From assembly GCA_021767525.1 (NCBI GenBank), contig JAASTF010000165.1, positions 1-6,894 on the forward strand: a stretch of DNA of 6,894 nt, read 5' to 3'. Below are positions 1 through 5,592 of this stretch, one piece after another (position 1 is the stretch's first letter; every line of letters begins with the position of its first letter). The notes under the pieces were generated by a model. That model searched no databases, was not told where the DNA came from, and saw only the letters and a list, made by a program, of their open reading frames with translations. The translations under genes and the position numbers were made by a program. This DNA is from Paracoccaceae bacterium (lineage in GTDB: Bacteria; Pseudomonadota; Alphaproteobacteria; Rhodobacterales; Rhodobacteraceae).

Positions 1-945
1 AAGGTATTCTATGTCTGGTTCGACGCGCCCATCGAATATATCGCCAGCGCCCAGGAATGGGTGAATGCGGGCAAGGGCGACGACTGGGCCCGTTGGTGGC
101 GCACCGACACGGGCGCCGATGACGTGACCTATACCCAGTTCATGGGCAAGGATAACGTGCCCTTCCACACCCTGTCTTTCCCCGCGACGATCCTCGGCTC
201 GGGCGAGCCGTGGAAGCTGGTCGATTACATCAAATCGTTCAATTACCTGAATTACGATGGCGGGCAATTCAGCACCTCGCGCGGGCGCGGCGTGTTCATG
301 GACCAGGCGCTGGAGATTTTGCCGGCGGATTACTGGCGCTGGTGGCTGCTGTCCCACGCGCCGGAATCGTCGGATGCGGAATTCACCTGGGAAAACTTCC
401 AGGCCAGCGTGAACAAGGACCTGGCCGATGTGCTGGGCAATTTCGTATCCCGCGTGACGAAGTTCTGCCGCTCGAAATTCGGCGAGGTGGTGCCCGAGGG
501 CGGCGCTTGGGGCTCGCAGGAACAAGCGGTGATCGACGAGCTGTCGGGCCGCTTGCGCGCCTACGAGGGGCACATGGACGCGATCGAGGTGCGCAAATCG
601 GCGGCCGAGCTTCGCGCGATCTGGGTTGCTGGCAACGAATACCTGCAAGAGGCCGCGCCCTGGGCCACCTTCAAGGAAGACCCCGAACGCGCGGCGGCGC
701 AGATCCGGTTCGCATTGAACCTGATCCCGTTCTATGCCGCGTTGTCGGCGCCGTTCATCCCCTTCACCGCGGCGAAAATGGCCGAAGCGATGGGTGTCGC
801 CGCCGACTGGCCCGCGGATGTGGCCAGCGCGTTGGAACGGATGCCGGCGGGTCATGCCTTTACCGTGCCCGACAATCTTTTTGCCAAGATCACCGACGAG
901 CAGCGCGAGGATTGGCAGGCGCGCTTTGCCGGCACCCGCGACTAA
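1..945 (+). CDS. metG: Methionyl-tRNA synthetase, C-terminal part (5' end outside window)
   Basis: Charges tRNA-Met with methionine in the cytoplasm (class I aminoacyl-tRNA synthetase). The frame is open from base 1 and ends at TAA 943-945, giving 314 visible residues. The N-terminal part with the HIGH motif lies off the left edge. Visible landmarks (visible numbering) are VWFDAP at 5-10, GKDNVPFH at 49-56, and the KMSKS-loop equivalent at 89-93, which reads QFSTS followed by RGRGVF. The helical anticodon-binding domain follows, with VNKDLADVLGN starting near 137 and the N-x-Y...PW signature at 212-221; its Trp is the expected anticodon-stacking residue. The protein stops soon after NLFAKI, so it lacks the C-terminal tRNA-binding (Trbp111-like) extension found in longer bacterial enzymes. 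The KMSKS loop lacks both usual lysines, which resembles the FSxSRG style of archaeal/eukaryotic-type enzymes. Identity is very secure. The gene converges on trkH. Confidence 0.97.
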   Translation, partial: KVFYVWFDAPIEYIASAQEWVNAGKGDDWARWWRTDTGADDVTYTQFMGKDNVPFHTLSFPATILGSGEPWKLVDYIKSFNYLNYDGGQFSTSRGRGVFMDQALEILPADYWRWWLLSHAPESSDAEFTWENFQASVNKDLADVLGNFVSRVTKFCRSKFGEVVPEGGAWGSQEQAVIDELSGRLRAYEGHMDAIEVRKSAAELRAIWVAGNEYLQEAAPWATFKEDPERAAAQIRFALNLIPFYAALSAPFIPFTAAKMAEAMGVAADWPADVASALERMPAGHAFTVPDNLFAKITDEQREDWQARFAGTRD

Positions 946-952
946 GGCGGGT
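934..952. terminator. Short hairpin between convergent metG and trkH
   Basis: ACCCGC (934-939) and GCGGGT (947-952) form a perfect 6-bp stem. The 7-nt loop contains the metG stop codon, and the right arm touches the trkH stop codon. It sits exactly where two convergent genes meet and could slow polymerase from both sides. There is no T-run on either strand, so it is not a classical intrinsic terminator and may be chance in GC-rich DNA. Confidence 0.3.
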
Positions 953-2400
953 CAGCCGCGCCAGAAGGTGGCGGTGAACAGCACGTAGACCACGACGATT
1001 TCCAAACGGCCGATCAGCATCCCGAAGGTCATGATATACTTGGCGCTATCGGGAAAATCGGTCAGCGCGCCGCTGTCGCCTACCAGTTCGCCAAAGGCCG
1101 GGCCGATGTTGAAGATCGCGGTCCAGGCGCCGGTTGTCGCCTCCATGAAGGGCAGGCCCGTCAGCGCCAGCGCCAGCGCCATAAGGCCCAGCGTCAGGAT
1201 GAACATGGTAAAGATCAGCATCACGGATTCGATAACGTCGCGTTCGATCGGGCGTCCGCCCAGACGCGGCGCGACGATGCGGTGCGGGCTGCCGATCAGG
1301 CGCAGCTGCGCGCCCAGCGCCTTGAACAGCACCAGGTAGCGGAACACCTTGAGAGAGCAGCCGGTCGAACCGGTGCAGCCCCCCACGGCGCCCACCACCA
1401 GCAGAACGACCAGCGGCGCCGCGCCCCACAGCGTGACATCGCCATCGCCATAGCCTGTGCCGGAAAAGATCGACACCACGTTGAAGGCGATGTGGCGGAA
1501 ATGGTCCTCGTCAAAGGGCTCGCCCAGCGCGACCCGCATCGCAAAGATCAGAACGATCGACGCCAGGATCGCGCCGGCATAGGCTTGCACCTGGAAATCG
1601 CGCAGCAATGGCGACACCTGCCCCGACCCAATCAGCATCAGCCTGACGAAGGGGACCGAGGCGAGGAACATGAACAACACCGCGGCATAGTGGATCGGTC
1701 CGCCGTAGACGGTAAAGGAGTCATCGGTGGTGGAAAAACCGCCCGTGGAAACCGTCGTCATCGCGTGAACCGTCGCCTCGAAAGGGTCCATGCCCAGGGC
1801 GATATAGGTGAACACGCAAAGCAGCGTCAGCGCCAGGTAGGTCGCCAGCAGCGCCTTGGAGATGTCGATGGCGCGCGGCATGACCTTGCCGAACGTGTCG
1901 AAGCCCTCGTTCTTGAAGAATTGCATCCCGCCCACGCGCATGATGGGCAGGAACAGCATCGCCACGATCACGATCCCCAATCCGCCCAGCCATTGCAGAA
2001 TGCCGCGCCACAGCAGCAACCCCTTGGGCAGACCGTCAAGCCCCGCGAAAACGGTTGTGCCGGTGGTCGTCAGGCCCGACATCGCCTCGAACATGGCATC
2101 GACAAAACGCGCGTCGGTGGCGCCCAGCATAAACGGGATGGCGGCGAAGGCCGGCAGCGCAACCCAAGTTCCCACGGTCAGCAGAAACCCCTGCCGGATG
2201 CCGATTTCTTGGCGCCTTGCATTCTGGCAGGCCAAGGCCACCAGACCGCCTGTCAGAAAGGTGATAACCGCGCTTTCAAAGAACACCGGCCAATGCTCGC
2301 GCCCTTCGGCGATGTCCACCAGCATCGGCGGGATCATCGTCAGGCCAAGCACGGCCACAAGCAGGCCGATCACGTATCCGACGGGGCGCGGGTCCAACAT
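952..2400 (-). CDS. trkH: TrkH-family potassium uptake protein
   Basis: Inner-membrane, ion-conducting subunit of a Trk/Ktr-type K+ uptake system. The 482-residue length is normal for TrkH. All four pore-loop filter segments are visible: TTTGTT (111-116), STGGFS (218-223), SGTGYGD (313-319) and NIGPAFG (431-437). Each carries the glycine expected in the SKT-superfamily selectivity filter. The segment GGCTGSTGCSLK (340-351) matches the conserved gating-loop region after the third filter, and the C-terminus GRLEI...FWR is typical. Many hydrophobic segments separate these. The start is ATG at 2398-2400, because MLDPRPVGYVIGLLVAVLG fits the family N-terminus. No good Shine-Dalgarno precedes it, so translation may depend on coupling to the gene 33 bases upstream. 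The cytoplasmic partner TrkA, which binds nucleotide and gates TrkH, is not in the window. The 3' end lies six bases from the metG stop. Confidence 0.96.
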   Translation of the reverse strand: MLDPRPVGYVIGLLVAVLGLTMIPPMLVDIAEGREHWPVFFESAVITFLTGGLVALACQNARRQEIGIRQGFLLTVGTWVALPAFAAIPFMLGATDARFVDAMFEAMSGLTTTGTTVFAGLDGLPKGLLLWRGILQWLGGLGIVIVAMLFLPIMRVGGMQFFKNEGFDTFGKVMPRAIDISKALLATYLALTLLCVFTYIALGMDPFEATVHAMTTVSTGGFSTTDDSFTVYGGPIHYAAVLFMFLASVPFVRLMLIGSGQVSPLLRDFQVQAYAGAILASIVLIFAMRVALGEPFDEDHFRHIAFNVVSIFSGTGYGDGDVTLWGAAPLVVLLVVGAVGGCTGSTGCSLKVFRYLVLFKALGAQLRLIGSPHRIVAPRLGGRPIERDVIESVMLIFTMFILTLGLMALALALTGLPFMEATTGAWTAIFNIGPAFGELVGDSGALTDFPDSAKYIMTFGMLIGRLEIVVVYVLFTATFWRG

Positions 2401-2424
2401 GGATGGCAGGCTTGGCCGCAGGGC

Positions 2425-2444
2425 CGGGCGCTGTCAAGCGCCCG
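2425..2444 (-). other. Hairpin enclosing the stop codon upstream of trkH
   Basis: CGGGCGCT (2425-2432) and AGCGCCCG (2437-2444) are perfect 8-bp arms with a 4-nt loop. On the minus strand the loop reads TGAC and contains the TGA stop codon of the upstream membrane-protein gene. No T-run follows, so it is not a classical terminator. It lies 25 bases before the trkH start and could affect ribosome passage, RNA stability or relative expression of the two genes; this role is inferred. Confidence 0.5.
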
Positions 2445-3156
2445 TGCTGTCGCCTTGCGCGCAAAGTTGATAAAGCGCTGTCAGGGCGGCCAGATTCAGC
2501 ATCATCACCACCGCGTCGCCCAAGGCGCCCATCGTTGGCGACACCGTGCCGAGCATTCCGGCCAAGATGTCGACACACGCCAATACGGCCGTTGCGCCCC
2601 ACAAAGCGCCAGCTACCGGTGCCGTCAGCCGCCACGATGCGCGGAATGACATGCGCCGGTCCACGGCCACGGCCGGAAAGACAAGGCCCAGCCGCAGCAT
2701 CGGCCAGATCAGAACGCATGAAATGACAAAGGACAAAGCGGCCTGCCCGGCCCCGCTTTCCAAAGCGTCCGCGAACAGCATGTCCGACAGCACCATCAGA
2801 AGGCCCGTCAACGCGATGCCCGGCACGGCCAGGATCAGCACCAAGATCAAAAGCGCACGCAGATACTGCAGGACACGGCCCCATCCGGGGGCAATGTCAT
2901 CGCCCGGCCCGGCCAGGACGAACCGGTGCCGGCGCAGAGCAACCCAGACCACCACTGCAACGAAAAGCGCCACCGCAGCCAGCAGCCACAAAAGGTCAGG
3001 CGTGGGTGCGTAAACGGCTTCGGGGCCGATGTCGGCGCGGCGATCCGTCAAAACGCGAAAACCATAGGCCGGAACGAGGATGGTCAGACCGAGCTTGGCC
3101 GCAACCGAAGGATTCGAAATCACATCGCGGAACAGGAAAAAAGGCGACAGGGACAC
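2434..3156 (-). CDS. Multi-pass membrane protein of unknown function
   Basis: A 240-residue integral membrane protein that I cannot assign a function. Clear hydrophobic segments lie at about 54-75, 95-126, 138-165, 180-202 and 212-232, and a weaker one at 18-34. Between the first strong pair is RRHRFVLAGPGDD (75-87), and after the third is FPAVAVDRRMSFRASW (160-175). From memory both resemble motifs in a family of uncharacterised Rhodobacterales membrane proteins (HRFVLL-E and LPAxAVDRPMSxxxSW); this needs a search. The start is GTG at 3154-3156 with only a weak GAG-type ribosome site about 10 bases upstream. A GTG at residue 12 is the only nearby alternative and has no better site. It lies 33 bases upstream of trkH on the same strand and is probably co-transcribed with it. 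That link suggests, but does not prove, an ion-transport or envelope role. Confidence 0.8.
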   Translation of the reverse strand: MSLSPFFLFRDVISNPSVAAKLGLTILVPAYGFRVLTDRRADIGPEAVYAPTPDLLWLLAAVALFVAVVVWVALRRHRFVLAGPGDDIAPGWGRVLQYLRALLILVLILAVPGIALTGLLMVLSDMLFADALESGAGQAALSFVISCVLIWPMLRLGLVFPAVAVDRRMSFRASWRLTAPVAGALWGATAVLACVDILAGMLGTVSPTMGALGDAVVMMLNLAALTALYQLCAQGDSTGA

Positions 3157-3184
3157 AAGGCGTACTCACTAAAAATTCAAGCGA

Positions 3185-3213
3185 ACCGTCGAACGGAGTC
3201 CCTGCCCTGTCAA
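3185..3213 (-). promoter_or_regulatory. Possible -35 element upstream of the membrane protein/trkH unit
   Basis: A perfect minus-strand TTGACA (3208-3213) lies about 50 bases before the GTG start of the membrane-protein gene, in the gap after the DUF1127 gene. At 17-bp spacing the -10 position reads GACGGT (3185-3190), which is a poor match to TATAAT. It is the best sigma-70-like candidate in this gap, but the weak -10 keeps confidence low. Confidence 0.28.
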
Positions 3214-3233
3214 GAGGTAGGGCCCAGCGGCCG

Positions 3234-3260
3234 GGCCGGTCGAGGGAACGCCGACCGGCC
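3234..3260 (-). terminator. Hairpin downstream of the DUF1127 gene
   Basis: GGCCGGTCG (3234-3242) and CGACCGGCC (3252-3260) are perfect 9-bp arms with a 9-nt loop, beginning 17 bases after the TAA of the DUF1127 gene. No T-run follows on the minus strand. It is more likely an mRNA 3'-end stabiliser or weak terminator than a strong intrinsic terminator. Confidence 0.45.
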
Positions 3261-3277
3261 TGCCGGCCCTGTGCGCC

Positions 3278-3493
3278 TTACACGTAGTAGAGGTCGCGGA
3301 ACACGTGGTGCGGAATGCGATCGCGCGTCAGGCCCATTTCGGCCAGTTCGGCGTCGGTCTTGGCCGACAGCGCCTCAATCTCGGCATGGCGCGACTTGGT
3401 GTCGGCGTAGGTTTCCATCCAGTTCACAAAGGCCGCGGCAAAGGCTGCCAGCGGGTTGCGGATGGTGGTGCTGTTTGTGCTCAGAATTGCCAT
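3278..3493 (-). CDS. DUF1127 (YjiS-like) small protein
   Basis: A 71-residue protein with the DUF1127 domain at about 25-61. The signature LSAKTDAELAEMGLTRDRI (42-60) matches the family pattern of a helix ending in ELAD-IGL-R-xI. Family members are small, basic and often stress-induced in alphaproteobacteria. From memory, relatives in Rhodobacter and Agrobacterium have been linked to RNA turnover, sRNA biology and phosphate or carbon metabolism. The role of this copy is inferred only by family. The start is ATG at 3491-3493, with an AAAGG ribosome site 8 bases upstream. It appears monocistronic: a terminator-like hairpin of the preceding gene lies upstream, a palindrome lies 54 bases before the start, and a 9-bp hairpin follows the stop. 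The C-terminal tail HHVFRDLYYV extends slightly beyond the core domain. Confidence 0.92.
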   Translation of the reverse strand: MAILSTNSTTIRNPLAAFAAAFVNWMETYADTKSRHAEIEALSAKTDAELAEMGLTRDRIPHHVFRDLYYV

Positions 3494-3546
3494 TATCGGA
3501 ACCTTTCGTCGTAACGTTTTTTCGGTTCCTCCCTAGGCACTTAGTT

Positions 3547-3565
3547 AGGTCACTATGGCTGACCT
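3547..3565. promoter_or_regulatory. Operator-like palindrome upstream of the DUF1127 gene
   Basis: A perfect inverted repeat AGGTCA-N7-TGACCT with a 13-bp centre-to-centre spacing, located 54 bases upstream of the DUF1127 start codon. This is a common arrangement for a dimeric repressor or activator site. No regulator is encoded nearby and I do not recognise the cognate family, so function is inferred from shape and position. Confidence 0.4.
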
Positions 3566-3580
3566 TACCACCGGCATCTT

Positions 3581-3613
3581 GGAATACCCGCCTTGCACCA
3601 GATGCAAAGCGGG
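3581..3613 (-). terminator. Terminator-like hairpin after the Lys/Ala-rich protein gene
   Basis: On the minus strand CCCGCTTTGCA (3613-3603) pairs with TGCAAGGCGGG (3597-3587): 11 bp with one G-U wobble and a 5-nt loop, starting 12 bases after the TAG stop. The tract that follows, TATTCC, is only weakly T-rich. Placement and stem quality support a terminator or RNA 3'-end stabiliser that separates this gene from the DUF1127 gene. Confidence 0.55.
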
Positions 3614-3625
3614 CCCTGAGCATGG

Positions 3626-4168
3626 CTATGCATCATACCGGCCGTTCGGCATCGGCGGCGGGGCCGAGGGCGCGCGACGGCGCTTGCGCGCGACGCTGGA
3701 CTGATCGGCGCTGGCGGTGGGCTGGGCCGTGCCTGAAGGTGCCGATGTCACAGGCGCCTTGGCCGTGACCTTGGACTTGGACGCGGTGGCCTTGGGCTGG
3801 CTTGCCGGCGCCGCGGTCTTGGCCTTGGCCGGCGCCTTGGGCGCTGCGGCGGGTTTGGCCGGCGCCTTGGGCTTGGCCTTTGCCTTGGCCGGCGCCGCCG
3901 TGACGGCGGCCTTCGGTTTCGGTGCAGGTTTTGCCTTGGCGGCGGTTTTGGGCTTCGCTGCGCTCTTGCGCTTGGCCGGGGCCTTGCCCTTGTTCGCCGC
4001 CCCGGTTGAAACCTTTGCCACCTCTTTCAGATCGTGCGGGGCCAGCGGATGCGCCTGCATCATCGCCATCCACATCGCATGTGTCATCCGCATCTGTGCC
4101 TCGAGCGCGGTCGCGGTGGCATGATAGGCATACCAGCTGAGGCGGACAGGAAGGGGAACGGAAACCAT
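3626..4168 (-). CDS. Lys/Ala/Pro-rich protein with histone-H1-like tail, function unknown
   Basis: A 180-residue protein with two parts. Residues 1-55 look folded or amphipathic: PLPVRLSWYAYHATATALEAQMRM is followed by a methionine-rich stretch (Met at 26, 28, 32, 34, 36, 37). Residues 58-140 are low-complexity Ala/Lys/Pro with AKAKP/KAPAK units, like the tails of histone H1, bacterial H1-like proteins or AlgP. It ends with a very basic cluster RKRRR (161-165) and APSAPPPMP. The tail suggests binding to nucleic acid or another polyanion; this is inference. A phasin-like granule-surface role is another possibility for the N-terminal part. The start is ATG at 4166-4168, because AGGAGG lies 6 bases upstream. 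The frame stays open to 4261, but the extra 31 codons include this ribosome site and are rejected as coding. The gene appears to stand alone. Confidence 0.8.
   Translation of the reverse strand: MVSVPLPVRLSWYAYHATATALEAQMRMTHAMWMAMMQAHPLAPHDLKEVAKVSTGAANKGKAPAKRKSAAKPKTAAKAKPAPKPKAAVTAAPAKAKAKPKAPAKPAAAPKAPAKAKTAAPASQPKATASKSKVTAKAPVTSAPSGTAQPTASADQSSVARKRRRAPSAPPPMPNGRYDA
3824..3896 (-). repeat. 30-nt tandem repeat inside the Lys/Ala-rich coding region
   Basis: On the plus strand TTGGCCGGCGCC starts at 3825, 3855 and 3885, exactly 30 nt apart, and the first two copies are followed by TTGGGC. Degenerate copies flank it, such as TGCCGGCGCC at 3803. The period equals ten codons and encodes blocks of APAK-type residues around Lys 95, 105 and 115. 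Such repeats allow in-frame length change by slippage or recombination. Confidence 0.75.
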
Positions 4169-4279
4169 CGGAAACCTCCTGAAGGTGTGAAAATCGTGTG
4201 CACGCCAGGTCACGACGACTTTGCCGGTCGAACGTAACAGGCGCACAACACGAACGATCATGCCACAGCCCAGACGTGC

Positions 4280-4308
4280 AAAGGGCCGCTGCGCGATGGC
4301 AGCGGCCC
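4280..4308 (-). terminator. Intrinsic-terminator-like hairpin downstream of folE2
   Basis: GGGCCGCTGC (4283-4292) and GCAGCGGCCC (4299-4308) are perfect 10-bp arms with a 6-nt loop. On the minus strand the stem is followed by a short TTT (4282-4280). It starts 65 bases after the folE2 stop and about 110 bases before the next gene's start. The T-tract is short, so termination strength is uncertain. Confidence 0.6.
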
Positions 4309-4373
4309 CATTTGAGCGGGTTTGCCCGGATTTTCAGCGCGTGCGCACCCGGGTGCCCATCAAACCGGCACCG

Positions 4374-5474
4374 TTAACCGACGTGAAACAGCGAGGCGAA
4401 CAAGCGGGGGTCCAGGCTTTCGCTGGCGAAGGTGTCGCCCTCGGTCAGCACGCTGACCGCGTCGTGGCTGTGCAGGCTTTCCTGGTGGCTGGCGATCACG
4501 CGGAAATCCCCCACGCGTTCATCGCGCTGCAATTGCTGGCAGAACAAACGCGCGGCGTCTTCGACGAAAATCGGGTTGGCGGCGTTCAGCTCGGCAAAGG
4601 CCTGTTCGTCCTCGCGCTTGACCATCACCTGGGTTTCCGTGGGCACCGCCTCGCGCGCCATGTCGATCAGGTCTTCGAACCAGAGGCAGTCGCCCTCGGC
4701 CACCTCGACCGAGATGCGCGCGACCGACCGCTGCGAATGCGGCGTCGCGAGTTGCCCGCGCGCCATGCGCGCATGTTCGCTCAGCTCCAGCGAGCATGGG
4801 CAGGTCGAGCTGTAGACGTAATCCAGATGCACGATCTTCTTGCGCACGCGGTTCTTTTCGACCAGCTCCAGCGCGATGTCGTAATACTGATAGCCCGACA
4901 GCCCCGAGCGCAGCGAAGGCATCCGCACCGGGTAGGACAGGCGCATCTGGATACGCGCATCAAAGCTTTCCAGGTCGGTCTTGTAGTCGTCAAGCGCGGC
5001 CTCGATCACCTCGAAGCTAAAGGTCTTTTCCGCGTGTTTGTAGAACGAGCGCATGATCCGGGACATGTTGATGCCCTTCTTGTCGGCCTCAAGGCTGACA
5101 GTGCCCGTCACGCTGGTTTCCAGCGTCAGATCGCCGTTGTCGCGGGTGTGATACCGGATCGGCAGGCGGAAATTGCTGATGCCCACGTGCTGGATCTGCT
5201 GCTTGGCGCCACGGATCAGGCTGCTGGGCCCGTTTTGCAGGTCGGGAAGCGACGCCTTGTAATCGGCATCCACGGTGAACGCCTCGGGGTAGTCGCGGCG
5301 CAGATCGGGGTAATCGCCCGTGCCCGCCCCCGGCAACAGCCGCGCGATCGCCGGGTCGAGATCGGCGATTTCCTCGGGCTGCGCCGCCTCGGCCCATTGC
5401 CGCAGCCGCGCCAGCGCCTCGCGCGCATCCTCGCGGTCCGGTTGGCGGTCGATATCAGGCGTATGAATGTTCAT
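4374..5474 (-). CDS. folE2: GTP cyclohydrolase FolE2 (type IB)
   Basis: Converts GTP to 7,8-dihydroneopterin triphosphate, the first step of folate synthesis and, where present, of queuosine synthesis. It is the metal-flexible alternative to the zinc-dependent FolE. The 366 residues show the family landmarks: KKGINMSR (132-139), STCPCS (223-228) with the expected catalytic/metal Cys at 225, HSQRS (246-250) with the metal-ligand candidate His246, VPTETQVMVKRED (277-289) with a conserved Glu, and SHQESLHSHDAVSVL (329-343). About 60-80 N-terminal residues precede the core, so it is longer than many FolE2 proteins. The start is ATG at 5472-5474, with AAGGGG 7 bases upstream. It lies 118 bases downstream of metZ on the same strand. 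I saw no Zur-type palindrome in the gap. A weak promoter-like pair, TTGGAA (5532-5537) and TAAGTT (5508-5513) with 18-bp spacing, leaves independent transcription possible. Confidence 0.96.
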   Translation of the reverse strand: MNIHTPDIDRQPDREDAREALARLRQWAEAAQPEEIADLDPAIARLLPGAGTGDYPDLRRDYPEAFTVDADYKASLPDLQNGPSSLIRGAKQQIQHVGISNFRLPIRYHTRDNGDLTLETSVTGTVSLEADKKGINMSRIMRSFYKHAEKTFSFEVIEAALDDYKTDLESFDARIQMRLSYPVRMPSLRSGLSGYQYYDIALELVEKNRVRKKIVHLDYVYSSTCPCSLELSEHARMARGQLATPHSQRSVARISVEVAEGDCLWFEDLIDMAREAVPTETQVMVKREDEQAFAELNAANPIFVEDAARLFCQQLQRDERVGDFRVIASHQESLHSHDAVSVLTEGDTFASESLDPRLFASLFHVG

Positions 5475-5592
5475 AAGGCAGCCCCTTCGCTCCTTGTCCC
5501 ACGCAATAACTTAGGCGTTGGGTCCAGGTATTTCCAATTCCGAAAGGTATTACGCCGGAAACGACCTGCCGGATCACTCGGGCCCGGCCCGG

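Noticed and set aside
2431..2438. TTGACA (-35-like) sequence just before trkH on the minus strand
   Set aside because: It is the centre of the stop-codon hairpin, the matching -10 is very poor, and transcription would begin almost at the trkH start codon.
1282..2649. 455-codon open frame on the plus strand opposite trkH
   Set aside because: It lies antisense to a clearly real TrkH gene and its protein is rich in His/Gln/Arg with no domain, typical of a high-GC shadow frame.
3157..3277. CcsR-type sRNA array downstream of the DUF1127 gene
   Set aside because: The CCUCCUCCC loop motif that defines those RNAs in Rhodobacter is absent; only a single hairpin with a different loop is present.
3528..3534. 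AGGGAGG purine box on the minus strand upstream of the DUF1127 gene
   Set aside because: It looks like a strong ribosome site but no start codon follows at normal spacing and it is 34 bases from the real start, which has its own AAAGG site.
4169..4261. 31-codon N-terminal extension of the Lys/Ala-rich protein
   Set aside because: A perfect AGGAGG ribosome site sits 6 bases before the internal ATG at 4168, and the extension is basic, unpatterned sequence.
5475..5592. Zur box or riboswitch upstream of folE2
   Set aside because: FolE2 genes are sometimes zinc-regulated, but no TGTTATA-type palindrome or conserved RNA core could be found in the 118 bases.
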